A stretch of 12,046 nt of DNA, taken from assembly GCA_025399215.1 (NCBI GenBank), contig MU621527.1:1-12046 (forward strand). Direction: 5' to 3'. The notes below the pieces were generated by a model that was not told where the DNA came from, searched no databases, and saw nothing but the letters and a program-made list of their open reading frames with translations. Both the position numbers and the translations under genes were made by a program. This document shows, piece after piece, positions 1 through 8,246 of this stretch. The stretch's first letter is position 1; the number at the start of each line of letters is the position of its first letter. The stretch is from Globomyces pollinis-pini (lineage: Eukaryota; Chytridiomycota; Chytridiomycetes; Rhizophydiales; Globomycetaceae).

Positions 1-98
1 CCAGTACCATTGACTCCTGAAAGTCCAGCTGAATTCCAAGGATCTTGTTTGGCAAATGGATGTCCAGTTATTGATGCCGCCCAATGTCCTCCAGGATT
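1..98 (+). repeat. Inverted repeat, left arm (matches 11889-11986 inverted)
   Basis: Bases 1-98 match the reverse complement of 11889-11986 with one visible mismatch (C at 81 against T). The first 80 bases are identical. The match lies inside the Cys block of two paralogous coding regions and decays in their Gly-rich tails. It may extend left beyond the window. Identity at synonymous positions points to recent duplication or gene conversion. Confidence 0.9.
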
Positions 99-351
99 TA
101 CTCCAGATGGTGTTCAAGGTGGGCAAGGTGCTCAACCTCAGGGTGGTCAACAAGGGGGCCAAAATGGTGGAGTACAGAATGGCGGAAATGGTAGAGGTGA
201 AGTTCGTAGAGTACTTAAATGTACTATACGACAAGGAGGTGGTGGAAGAGGAAGCGGTGGCCATCAAGGCGGTGGAGGTGGATACCAAGGTGGTCACGGT
301 GGAAATAGGGGAAGTTACGGTGGAAACCGAGGAGGATATGGACACAAGTAA
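1..351 (+). CDS. Cys-motif, Gly-rich protein, 3' part (5' end outside window)
   Basis: The frame is open from the first base, so the start lies to the left of the window; the stop is TAA at 349-351. The visible product has about 116 residues. The first 33 or so hold three cysteines in the pattern GSC-x3-GC-x7-C followed by PPGF. A low-complexity stretch rich in Gly, Gln and Asn follows, then a fourth Cys in a VLKC-x-IRQG motif, then a tail of Gly-Gly-Tyr, Gly-Gly-Asn and Gly-Gly-His repeats. The cysteines and Gly-rich tail suggest a secreted or wall/matrix protein, but no signal peptide is visible and I do not recognise the family. The minus-strand gene at 11576-12046 is a clear paralogue: the Cys block is identical and the tail diverged. 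An AATAAA follows 30 nt after the stop. Confidence 0.8.
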   Translation, partial: PVPLTPESPAEFQGSCLANGCPVIDAAQCPPGFTPDGVQGGQGAQPQGGQQGGQNGGVQNGGNGRGEVRRVLKCTIRQGGGGRGSGGHQGGGGGYQGGHGGNRGSYGGNRGGYGHK

Positions 352-381
352 TTGTAACTCGCAATTGATGTACCAAAAGCT

Positions 382-387
382 AATAAA
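382..387 (+). terminator. AATAAA poly(A) signal for the left Cys/Gly-rich gene
   Basis: AATAAA begins 30 nt after the TAA at 349-351, a usual position for a short 3' UTR. Its last A is also the first base of the ACGCGT element assigned to the next gene. Confidence 0.55.
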
Positions 388-392
388 CGCGT
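387..392 (+). promoter_or_regulatory. ACGCGT element upstream of the tentative gene at 420
   Basis: ACGCGT lies 33 nt before the ATG at 420. It has the same core and nearly the same spacing as the element before CFAP206 and before each GPCR gene. The sequence also matches the fungal MluI cell-cycle box, but binding by that factor family is not shown here. Confidence 0.45.
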
Positions 393-419
393 TTTGTATT
401 TAAACACATTTAGTTGTTA

Positions 420-991
420 ATGGTTCAGATTATACCAAACGGAATGGTTATAAAACTTGTGAAATAATTTGGAACGAGATTTAATTTGGATTTGCAGTAT
501 TTAATTGTTGAGGTTATCATTTCAAAGTCCAGCTGTAGATTTTAGAGGACAATTTTCATAAGTATGAAGTTATTATACATCAGCAGATCAAATAGACTCT
601 GCGCTAAATATTATTGCCAATTCAAGAAACGCCAACCGATTGAATACACTTTATGGTAGTTTAAGTCACTGTTACTTTTCGTGTAGCACTTTACACAACA
701 CTAACCCTGTTGTGTTCTTATTCAATGGTCAGACAAATACCCAATGATTCCATCCATGGGCAATCGGATTTGAAACGTTTTGTATGCATAAAGCGATGGC
801 TGTGTACAAGCCCAATTGTATACAATCTAAAATATAGTATTAACACATTGTAGCAACTCAGATCCATTAATATAAGTAACATAAATGAGTTTGTTTTAAC
901 AATTTATGATCTCCAATATAACCTGACAGTGTCGCCCCAGTTGCGTTCATTGATTACATGGAATTCAAATTGCCAAGCATTTGAGCCTTAA
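420..991 (+). CDS. Tentative small spliced gene, unknown function (about 138 aa)
   Basis: No long ORF exists here, but a frame-consistent spliced model fits. Exons are 420-458, 498-534, 584-655, 687-817 and 854-991, with stop TAA at 989-991. Introns are GT-AG and 39, 49, 31, 36 nt long, close to the 26-39 nt introns of CFAP206. The last three exons are the firmest: the introns at 656-686 and 818-853 join open frames of roughly 24, 43 and 45 codons without a stop. The first two junctions are weak; alternatives include donor 527 or acceptor 569. The start is chosen because the ATG lies 33 nt after an ACGCGT element. The product starts MVQIIPNGM and ends NCQAFEP, has a hydrophobic stretch near residues 10-22, and resembles nothing I know. 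No AATAAA follows closely, which counts against it. Confidence 0.4.
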
Positions 992-1016
992 GAAACCTAC
1001 CAATCACACAAAGCAA

Positions 1017-1023
1017 TATAAAA
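1017..1023 (+). promoter_or_regulatory. TATA box of the SPRY gene
   Basis: TATAAAA lies 33 nt before the ATG at 1050. This gene lacks the ACGCG element found before most other genes here, so it appears to use a different promoter type. If transcription starts about 30 nt downstream of the box, it would begin very close to the ATG. Confidence 0.5.
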
Positions 1024-1028
1024 GCAAC

Positions 1029-1049
1029 ATGATTTTGAAAGATATCTAA
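1029..1049 (+). promoter_or_regulatory. Six-codon upstream ORF abutting the SPRY start codon
   Basis: An ATG at 1029 opens the short frame MILKDI and stops with TAA at 1047-1049, directly followed by the ATG at 1050. If the transcript starts upstream of 1029, this arrangement would favour stop-and-restart control of the main frame. If transcription starts nearer 1050, it is untranslated and irrelevant. Confidence 0.35.
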
Positions 1050-2807
1050 ATGTTTTATCTATTCTGGTTGATAGTTTACTACAACTTAACACTACTATTT
1101 AGTATGTCCATACCAACGACACCATATGAATTAAGTACGATACGAAACGCGAACGGAGAGTTTTATTTATTTAACTTGAAGGAAGTTAATCAATCGTATC
1201 TCAAAAACCTGGATGATATTGCTAACTTGGTCAATACTAATAACCAAACAATTAAATGCATCAAACTCTTTCCACTGGAAACCACAAAATTTCAAAATAA
1301 AGGAAGCGCATCATTCATTGGAAATATGACTATATCAGATACTATAAAAGTTGAATTTTCCCCCAAGAATATTTCAAAGACATTTGACAATGTGAATGAA
1401 CTTTCTCGATTACTCACAGATGGATCAAATATGGATAAAGAAATATCAAATCTGATGACGCTCATTCTACAATCCGATTTGGCGTATGTAAATCTAATCA
1501 ACTCAACCAAAAATGTGGAATTTGCTGGTTCTCTTTTATCTCCTTCTTCTTCTACCATATTGACCAATTCATTCACATCTATATTCAATTCAAATGTAAG
1601 AGTGACCGGAAAAAATGTCAAATTTCATTCCACGCAAATTGAAGGAATATCTTCCACAGTCATTGGCAATGAAAGCTTGCTTATAACCGTTAGATCCAAT
1701 CCAACTGCTAGCACAGTGTTGAACAACATGGAATGGGCCACTTTTCAATCAGATGATAATCCCGTTATCTATTCTGCAAGTCAATCTCTTCGATTTGAAG
1801 TTTGTCCACCTTATGTCTTAAAAAACCTTCCAACAACTACACAAGCAAAATTGATTGCTACTAAAACTTTCCCAGCCGGCTTAAATTGTGTTAATAACCG
1901 ATGCTCCCCGATATCAGCAAATCGTTATGTTTATGTTGTCAGCATCATTGGATTCTTTTTTGGTGTTGCGCTGATCGGTTTGATATTGCGTTTAGTGCAG
2001 CTGGAAGAGGTATCTGATGGCTCACACAGAGATAAACTGGAACTATACAACCAAAACCTGGATTTGAAAATGGTAGAGTATTACACTCATTATCCACCTG
2101 GCACTCGTATTTTATCAGCACCGATAAAAGAGGTCTCGATGATTCCTCCTCGCAATCTGTTCCGATTGAACGCTTTTGGTCCCTTCCATCCCTCAGTTGA
2201 AATTGGAAAAATGACACACGAAACTGGAACGCAGTTAATTAAGTTGAATACAAATGTAGAGTGTAACATGGAGTGCAATGCTGCATTAATGCCAAGGTTG
2301 TTAGATTGCCATATTAGTAACTATAAACTTGATACCTCTCAACTACCACCTCCTTCCTTCAATTCCATCCACCAAAATGAATCAAAATTTGAATGCTTTT
2401 ATCAAGTAAAGATCAAAAAACTACCAATGAACAACCCAAATCTAGCAATAGGTTTTGTTACTGGATCATACCCTCCATTTCGACTACCCGGCTTATGTGA
2501 TCAATCCATCGCATTCCATTGTCAAGATAGTACAGTCAAGATTTCTGGAGAGTCCGTACCATTCCCTGAAATTGAACTATTTGAAGGTGATACAATAGGA
2601 ATTGGGTATTATACAATTGTTGATTCACAGTCAACAAACACCAATTTTCATTTCTATTTCACGTTTCTACAAAAACGGTATCAACGAGAGTTTATCTTGA
2701 ACAATTTGGAAATCAATTCTATTCGACCATCTATAGGAAGTGGATGTGATTGTGAAGTGGAACTTATTTTTGGACCAAAAGAAATTGCATTTGCAAAAAT
2801 AACATAA
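1050..2807 (+). CDS. Membrane-anchored SPRY-domain protein, Ssh4/Ear1-like
   Basis: This is an intronless frame of 585 aa. Residues 1-19 are hydrophobic (signal peptide or anchor). Residues 20-291 form a non-cytoplasmic region with at least six N-glycosylation sequons (N47, N65, N92, N107, N151, N207) and few cysteines (C70, C252, C280, C285). A transmembrane helix lies at about 293-316. Residues 445-580 read as a SPRY domain: IGFVTGSYPPFRLPG at 467-481 followed by SIAFH, then GDTIGIGY at 513-520, match the core motifs of Ssh4/Ear1-type SPRY domains. Yeast Ssh4 and Ear1 are endosomal/vacuolar adaptors that bring cargo to the Rsp5 ubiquitin ligase through PPxY motifs. No PPxY is visible here, so adaptor function is unproven. 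The large ectodomain is not something I recognise from the family. An alternative start is M19 (ATG at 1104), which would lose the signal. Confidence 0.75.
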   Translation: MFYLFWLIVYYNLTLLFSMSIPTTPYELSTIRNANGEFYLFNLKEVNQSYLKNLDDIANLVNTNNQTIKCIKLFPLETTKFQNKGSASFIGNMTISDTIKVEFSPKNISKTFDNVNELSRLLTDGSNMDKEISNLMTLILQSDLAYVNLINSTKNVEFAGSLLSPSSSTILTNSFTSIFNSNVRVTGKNVKFHSTQIEGISSTVIGNESLLITVRSNPTASTVLNNMEWATFQSDDNPVIYSASQSLRFEVCPPYVLKNLPTTTQAKLIATKTFPAGLNCVNNRCSPISANRYVYVVSIIGFFFGVALIGLILRLVQLEEVSDGSHRDKLELYNQNLDLKMVEYYTHYPPGTRILSAPIKEVSMIPPRNLFRLNAFGPFHPSVEIGKMTHETGTQLIKLNTNVECNMECNAALMPRLLDCHISNYKLDTSQLPPPSFNSIHQNESKFECFYQVKIKKLPMNNPNLAIGFVTGSYPPFRLPGLCDQSIAFHCQDSTVKISGESVPFPEIELFEGDTIGIGYYTIVDSQSTNTNFHFYFTFLQKRYQREFILNNLEINSIRPSIGSGCDCEVELIFGPKEIAFAKIT

Positions 2808-2929
2808 TAGTTCATTAATACTGTAAATATATCAACTGAATAATGATCATTAAAGAAGTGTTTGTAGATGACTATAGTAGTTGATTATTGTACTAAAAAA
2901 GTAAAGCAAATTCACCATTGTCTTTCCTA

Positions 2930-2935
2930 ACGCGT
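2930..2935 (+). promoter_or_regulatory. ACGCGT element upstream of CFAP206
   Basis: ACGCGT lies 28 nt before the CFAP206 ATG at 2958. It has the same core and spacing as the elements before the five GPCR genes, which are unrelated in sequence, so it is not shared by descent. Confidence 0.55.
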
Positions 2936-2957
2936 CACAAACGACTAAATTCTTCCA

Positions 2958-5623
2958 ATGTCATCAGAAGATATTGTAAGACAGATAATAAGGAAAATAG
3001 TATCAGCTTCTACAGAGTATTTTCGAAAGACAAAGAAAGAAAATGAAGTGATATTGGAAAATCATAATATTGATTTTAAGCTTCCAATAAAGAATGATGT
3101 TACGCCAACTATTGACAATCCACTTACAAGCATTCCAGGAGGAGTTAGCAGATTGTTTGCGAGTGGAATTCACTCGCATTTGAAGTTGCCAGAAGTTACA
3201 GATACGTTGGCAGCATTTATGATTCGAGTAAAATTACATGTTAATCTCATCAAAAGGCTGTTGTGTTGGATCCTACCAATAGATTTCAGATAGATAAAGA
3301 AATGCCACAAACGGAAGTAGATCGTCTGATTTCGGTTAGAATTTCTAGGTTGACTATTTAGATTTGCATTCATAAAATCATATCGATGGATAATCCCGGA
3401 ATGAATATCATTAGAACTCAGGTTTATTTCGATTCTGATTTTCCTTCTCAAGGTAAGAAATGTTGTCTCCAGTAACAAGTTAAGTTGACTTTTTAAAGAA
3501 AGAAAAGAATGTTCGAATAGAACAATGCTCATCATTGATAAGGGAGATTTTTGGTTGGGTCTATTTTGCGCTAATGCCTAGATGTCAAGTCGAAGAATAT
3601 GTCTGTATTTGAATGTAACATGGATTTGTCTTATATATTATAGCATTGAATAGAAAAATAGTCTCATATATTTTATTAAAAAGCAATGTGGGTAATCATC
3701 TGGACTTGGGTGTTATTCGCGAAGCTACTGGTATTATTTGGGTTAAGCTGAGATTTTTAGCGGCATTAGAATCAGTATTTCCAAACAGTGAACTATCCAC
3801 ATTTATTTCACTAACAAGATCTGAAAAAGAAAATCAACTCACCGGTTTGACCAATTTAGTTACTGGAATCAGACTGTTCAACAAACATCTTGAAAAAGGT
3901 GGTGAAACTATCGAGCAACGTAATATTGATCTTTATAAATACTAGTACCGGACTACTGCAACATGGAATGGAGAGAATTGAGTCTGCTCTTACGTGATCA
4001 AATGCGCACTACAGAGCAAGATATTCAACAATTCAAAGGTATTTAATTATAACCGTACTTGAATTATATTAGCAATATTAGATTATGCAAAATACACAAA
4101 AAATTCTGAAGTGTCCCCAGAACTTCAAGAAAAGATTCGCATTGGTTTGATTTTTAAAAGACAATATCTTATCTATTTGGATGCACTACAAGTAATTTTA
4201 AGCTGCTTACTCACCCATTCAGGATCAAGTTGATAATTCTAAGCAATTACTGGAGTCTTTAACGAAAAAATATGATTCTACAATGTCAGATTTGAAATTT
4301 TCATGTAAATCTAAAACGGCTGTCCCTGTTGATCAAGTTTACGTAACTAGTTATAAGTTAACAATTATTAGCCACTATTCATTTCATTGGCTAATTACTG
4401 GTTCTCATGGACTGATGAATTGTTTCTATTAGCATTCAGACGTGGTATCATGGAGACATTGATAAAATTTGCAAACGTAAAGGATATTAATCATTAATTT
4501 TAGAATATGATTATTGAAATTCCACAATTGATCGATTCTTTGTCGGACAAATACAAAACTGATATTGATCCTGAGATAATGGATGGTACTTTTTGTGTGT
4601 AGTATATTAAATATATAGAGCATCAAGTGATTCAGTTAGCAACAGGAACTATGACCGCATTGGGAATGATCAATAAAAATGTTGAAGTGGTTCATCCGGG
4701 GAATACTACTCAATATTATAAATTACCAGTCGAATTTGGGGTATTAACTTTCAAACAAATTTATTCTTTTTTAGGGTTTCTGCCCATACTCTTTGGTCGA
4801 ATGTAATGGATTGGTTGTACCCGGTGATAAAAATATTGGGATGATTCGTTACAAGGATCGATTGTTTGCGTTTGCAACAGTGGCTTACGCAGTTGAGTTT
4901 GCTAGATCTCCTGATATGTAAACTGTTTAAAAATTGATACATGTCTAGGTTTGTTGAAAAAGTCATCTTGTTGTCAAAGAGAGAACCGTACTATGTGCAA
5001 TTGTTGCATTTATACAAATTCTTTCCTACTGTCGACACATTGGAAAAGGTTTTCTGTACCATTAATTCTAATTCATTAGGCGCAATCATACACAAGACAA
5101 AAATTATTAGGACAAATTCCTATTGTGTCTGAAGTGGGATGTCAAGTGGATACACATATAACAGACTATGACATCAAACCAAATTACAGTTGGAATGAAT
5201 GGGATTTAAGGCGACAAGCATTGATGCTCGTGAATCTAAAGGATAAACTGACACATTCGACACAAACAAATGCATCTCATTTCCGAAGAGATAGTGAAAC
5301 TCAGCACTATGAACCAAAGTATTGTGGACTTAATTAACAGATATAGGACACAAAATACACAGACTAAAAAGTCAAGCTATACATCAGTGCCTCGTACAAC
5401 GCACTTTTTGTCGGGACTACGGAATTCTGGAGTACCAATTACAAAAGGGATTTACCAAAAGACAATTGATAAGCGAAAGCACCATTTCAAAGTTGTTGAT
5501 ATTACGATTGATCGAGAAGGTTATACCCATATTTTTTAACTAGTGTTAGGCGGTCCAAATCCATATGGTGGTGGTGCATATGGTTTACCTCCTTTGATAA
5601 AAACTCCAAAGAGAATAGACTAA
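2958..5623 (+). CDS. CFAP206: Cilia- and flagella-associated protein 206 (FAP206/DUF3508)
   Basis: Splicing 17 exons gives about 724 aa that align along their length with animal CFAP206 (about 620 aa). Landmarks in order are AVVLDPTNRF near residue 91, TQVYFD near 136, RKIVSYILLKS near 190, then AALESVFP and VTGIRLFN, KSKTAVP, the PG-x4-IGMIRYKDR motif near 500, and near the C-terminus SWNEWDLRRQA, LTHSTQT and FLSGLR. The protein has an extra stretch of about 50 residues near the N-terminus and a short Gly/Pro tail. In Tetrahymena, FAP206 docks radial spoke 2 and dynein c to the axonemal doublet, so this gene implies a motile flagellum. The start is the first ATG of exon 1, 28 nt after an ACGCGT element. 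The total spliced length is a multiple of three with no internal stop, and the gene looks intact. Its 3' end faces G1 across 54 bp. Confidence 0.93.
3228..5549 (+). other. Intron set of CFAP206: 16 GT-AG introns of 26-39 nt
   Basis: Introns deduced from frame and homology are 3228-3256, 3335-3361, 3453-3484, 3605-3643, 3731-3760, 3920-3945, 4039-4072, 4192-4222, 4343-4371, 4477-4503, 4586-4618, 4741-4774, 4918-4948, 5049-5079, 5319-5346 and 5520-5549. All start GT and end AG, mostly TAG. The intron at 3731-3760 is 30 nt, in frame and free of stops, so it hides inside an open frame; removing it restores the conserved REAT-AALESVF junction. One further in-frame candidate, 3554-3589 (36 nt), cannot be settled: kept, it adds 12 residues before VEEYV; removed, the fit to homologues loses a conserved Cys. 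Confidence 0.88.
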
Positions 5624-5639
5624 CAAACTATAGTCTGCC

Positions 5640-5645
5640 AATAAA
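5640..5645 (+). terminator. AATAAA poly(A) signal for CFAP206
   Basis: AATAAA begins 17 nt after the TAA at 5621-5623 and supports the final exon (5550-5623), which is too short to notice as an ORF. The convergent gene G1 ends 33 bp further on. Confidence 0.6.
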
Positions 5646-5676
5646 AAACTCTGTTCAATAATTTTGTATTTCAGTT

Positions 5677-5682
5677 TTTATT
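5677..5682 (-). terminator. AATAAA poly(A) signal overlapping the G1 stop codon
   Basis: On the minus strand AATAAA runs 5682-5677 and contains the TAA stop (5680-5678). The 3' UTR must be very short, which fits the 54 bp gap to CFAP206. Confidence 0.4.
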
Positions 5683-6670
5683 TTAATTGCTGTAGATTAC
5701 TTGAGCTATCATCTGATATATCTTCCACTCTGCGGAATTCTCTAGCTTTTTTGTAGAATGGCAATACCAGTGGCTGTTTATTCTTCCCACTATTTGTTTT
5801 AGTCTTCTGTTTCGTTTGAGCATTTGAACGATCGGTTGTTCTATTACACCGTACTCTAGGTTCTGCTAAATAATATACAATAGGATTAATACACGCATGA
5901 ACAGCAATTAGTGCCATTGTTGTATTGTCCATCCATACTGGTAATTTTTTCTTGGTAAAACCTTTATACAAATTATAAGTAATTGGAAAAGCATAACCAA
6001 TCATATATACCACATAGACTAATGCACCACGACGTGCAACTGTTATTTGTAAAGTGTAATTTAACTGAAGAGACAATGGACGAATAGTGTTGTGTAATCT
6101 TTTCCATATTGAATAATAGACATAGGCCACCACCACTGTTGGTAATGCGAATGCAATTGCCGAAGCTATAATCGATATGTTATGGTTTACACTTGAACTG
6201 TAAAAGTCATAAAAGCAATATCCCTGATTATCTTGAATAGCAAAATCAATATGCAGTATTATTGGCAATATTGCTACTACCCCTGAAATGGAAATGATTA
6301 AAGCAGTACGCAAAATTGTTTGAATGAAATTCAATGGTGGTTTTCCTTTGACAATAATACGATATGCTGAAGTAGGGATGTTGAGAGCGAAAAACAATGG
6401 AACCAATGCGAGAAAGTTTAGAAGGAAACCAATAATTTGACAATTAGTATGCTCTTGAAGAAATAGTGAATTATTTAACGTAAGGCTGAGTGTTAAGACT
6501 ATAGTAAATGACAATGATAAATCTGAAAGTAATTGACCGATACTGAAATAGTTTTCATGGTTTCTCAATACATTTGATTTGAAAATCATAGTTAATACGG
6601 TAGTGTTTGATATAACTCCACATGCTGCGATGATGAGTGCAACTAATCTGCCTGTATATGCTTCATCCAT
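5678..6670 (-). CDS. Rhodopsin-like GPCR, array copy G1
   Basis: This intronless 330 aa protein has seven hydrophobic segments at about 9-31, 43-66, 78-103, 118-140, 166-189, 213-236 and 249-270. Class A landmarks are N22 (1.50), D50 in LLSDLSLS (2.50), the C77-C152 pair linking TM3 to loop 2, P177 in TM5, P229 in TM6 and NPIVY at 262-266 in TM7. It departs from the class in that DRY is replaced by YRI (103-105), CWxP by YAFP, and the Phe after NPxxY is missing (AEPR instead). The N-terminus is only about 8 residues, so a ligand would bind in the helix bundle. The C-tail is basic, then ends with the array motif EDISDD plus serines. It is the most diverged copy and is set apart by a 445 bp spacer. 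The ligand is unknown. The ATG at 6670 aligns with the other copies. Confidence 0.87.
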   Translation of the reverse strand: MDEAYTGRLVALIIAACGVISNTTVLTMIFKSNVLRNHENYFSIGQLLSDLSLSFTIVLTLSLTLNNSLFLQEHTNCQIIGFLLNFLALVPLFFALNIPTSAYRIIVKGKPPLNFIQTILRTALIISISGVVAILPIILHIDFAIQDNQGYCFYDFYSSSVNHNISIIASAIAFALPTVVVAYVYYSIWKRLHNTIRPLSLQLNYTLQITVARRGALVYVVYMIGYAFPITYNLYKGFTKKKLPVWMDNTTMALIAVHACINPIVYYLAEPRVRCNRTTDRSNAQTKQKTKTNSGKNKQPLVLPFYKKAREFRRVEDISDDSSSNLQQLK

Positions 6671-7115
6671 GAATAATTATTACTTATAAAAAAGCGCGTT
6701 TTCACTCTGACAAGTATTTCAGTTTAGTTCAAAAGAAAAAAGACTGCTTTCCTTCCAAGTATGATTCATGTAATGTTTTCTTTTATCAAGTTGATTGGCA
6801 AATTTCTTGAATACCAACATTTTAGTGTTCTGTCAATCTTTAACATATTTCAATTACAATGGTTGAGAAGGACGGCGACTAAGTATTTGTACTGTTTCAA
6901 ATGTTGATAGTAGAAATGAAGGATATTACCATAGCCGCGGACAAGATAAAAAGAGGCCAGTAAAATCTGCCTGAAAAAACGGTACACAAAAATCATTCTT
7001 TCTTATCATAGCACTGCAATGTAATGTTTATATTTAATAAACCAACATAATGTTTCTCAACCGAATTACAAGAATTTGCAATGGTACACTGATAAGAGTG
7101 TATCTCATAAGATGT
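6671..7115. other. G1-G2 spacer, no gene seen
   Basis: This is the longest spacer of the array (445 bp against 107-159 bp for the others). Its left edge holds the G1 promoter element. I see no frame longer than about 20 codons that looks coding on either strand and no remnant of a GPCR copy. It could hold G2 3' UTR and a distal G1 promoter. Confidence 0.5.
6695..6699 (-). promoter_or_regulatory. ACGCG element upstream of G1
   Basis: On the minus strand AAACGCGCTTTTTT begins about 29 nt before the G1 ATG at 6670. Confidence 0.55.
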
Positions 7116-7120
7116 TTATT
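7115..7120 (-). terminator. AATAAA poly(A) signal overlapping the G2 stop codon
   Basis: On the minus strand AATAAA spans 7120-7115 and includes the TAA at 7118-7116. The position repeats what is seen in G1. Confidence 0.4.
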
Positions 7121-8087
7121 TTATTGATACAGTGTGGACCTGCCGAACTTCTTTGTAGATTGGATGAATTAAAGGTTTCTTGTCATCTAAGGAAGTTTTA
7201 TCAATCTCCCGATTGACAGGTGCAACTTTCTTATTACATAGATGATTATTAGCTAAATTACGTCGAAGTCTTGGTTCTGCGATATAATAGACAAAAGGGT
7301 TAACACATGAATGAACAGCAACGAGTGAAATGATCATATTTTCCATCCATAAAGGCAATAGTTTTTTTGTGAGGCCTTTGTATATGCAACTAGTGACTGG
7401 AAAAGCAAAACCAACCATGTAAACAATAAAGACCAGCAAACCGCGGCGCGCAACAGTTATTTGTAAAGTGTAATTCAACTGGAATGAGACTGGTGATATT
7501 GTGTCGTTTAATCGTTTCCATATGTAATAGTAGACAAATGCTACTAAGAATGTTGGTAGTCCGAATGCAATTCCAGTAGTGATTATCGATAAATTGTGGT
7601 GAACACTTGAGCTTTGAAAATCATGGAAGCAGTAACCCTGATTATCTTGAATTATAAAATGAATATCCAGCATGATTGGTATGGAAGCCATAACTACAGA
7701 CGAAAATACAATTGAAGAGCATCGCAGTATAGTTTGGTTATATGTCAATGCTGATTTTCCTTTCACAATAATACGATATGCTGAAGTGGGGATGTTGAGA
7801 GCAAAAAACAATGGAACTAGTGATAGAAAGTTTACAAGAAACCCATTGATTTGACAATTTAAATGGTTTTGGAGAAATACTGAATTATTTAATGTAAGAC
7901 TGAATGACACTAAAAGAGTTATCGAAAGCAGTAAATCTGATATTAGTTGACCAATGCTGAAATAATTGTCGTAGTTTCTTAATACATGTGATTTGAAAAT
8001 CATAATCAATATTGTAGTGTTTGATATGACTCCACATATTGAGATAATAACTACCGCTAATCTGCCTCTATACGCTTCTTCATTCAT
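7116..8087 (-). CDS. Rhodopsin-like GPCR, array copy G2
   Basis: This intronless 323 aa receptor has the same seven-helix plan as G1. Key residues are N23, D51, C78 with C153, R105 in AYRII, P178, P230 in GFAFP and NPFVY at 263-267. Its TM2-TM3 region (GQLISDLLLSIT, CQINGFLVNFLSLVP) is closest to G5, while loop 2 reads GYCFHDF. The C-tail keeps the array core around PLIHP-IYKEVRQV but stops about 10 residues early, lacking the DISDD end present in the other four copies. The start ATG at 8087 lies 24 nt after an ACGCGT element, and the protein begins MNEEAY, matching MDEDAY and MEEAY elsewhere. An AATAAA overlaps the stop, as in G1. Confidence 0.87.
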   Translation of the reverse strand: MNEEAYRGRLAVVIISICGVISNTTILIMIFKSHVLRNYDNYFSIGQLISDLLLSITLLVSFSLTLNNSVFLQNHLNCQINGFLVNFLSLVPLFFALNIPTSAYRIIVKGKSALTYNQTILRCSSIVFSSVVMASIPIMLDIHFIIQDNQGYCFHDFQSSSVHHNLSIITTGIAFGLPTFLVAFVYYYIWKRLNDTISPVSFQLNYTLQITVARRGLLVFIVYMVGFAFPVTSCIYKGLTKKLLPLWMENMIISLVAVHSCVNPFVYYIAEPRLRRNLANNHLCNKKVAPVNREIDKTSLDDKKPLIHPIYKEVRQVHTVSIK

Positions 8088-8105
8088 GAAAGGAAACTTA
8101 AAAAG

Positions 8106-8111
8106 ACGCGT
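8106..8111 (-). promoter_or_regulatory. ACGCGT element upstream of G2
   Basis: On the minus strand AAACGCGTCTTTTTAAG begins 24-26 nt before the G2 ATG at 8087. The run AAGTTTC that follows is shared with G3 and G4. Confidence 0.6.
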
Positions 8112-8246
8112 TTCAAGCCAAACATATAAATACGAGAAAGTACTAATGTTGCCAATTCAATTCAAAACAAAATATTGTTTTACATTTTCTTACAAGAATG
8201 ATATTTTTATTTTCATACATGAATGGTATGCATTTAGTGTTATAAA

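Noticed and set aside
687..817. Alternative reading of 687-835 as one frame with an in-frame TGA (pseudogene or recoded stop)
   Set aside because: A neighbouring frame is open through the whole exon and joins both flanking exons at proper splice sites, so no recoding is needed.
1292..1621. Antisense frame of 109 codons within the SPRY gene
   Set aside because: It lies wholly opposite a domain-bearing gene, has no recognisable features, and its amino acid make-up mirrors the sense codons.
3554..3581. A 28 nt GT-AG intron in CFAP206
   Set aside because: It has a good-looking acceptor, but it shifts the frame so that the next exon can no longer join the conserved RKIVSYILL exon.
6671..7115. 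A decayed sixth GPCR copy in the G1-G2 spacer
   Set aside because: No TM motif (NPxVYY, AYRII, DNQGYC) can be found in any frame of this stretch.
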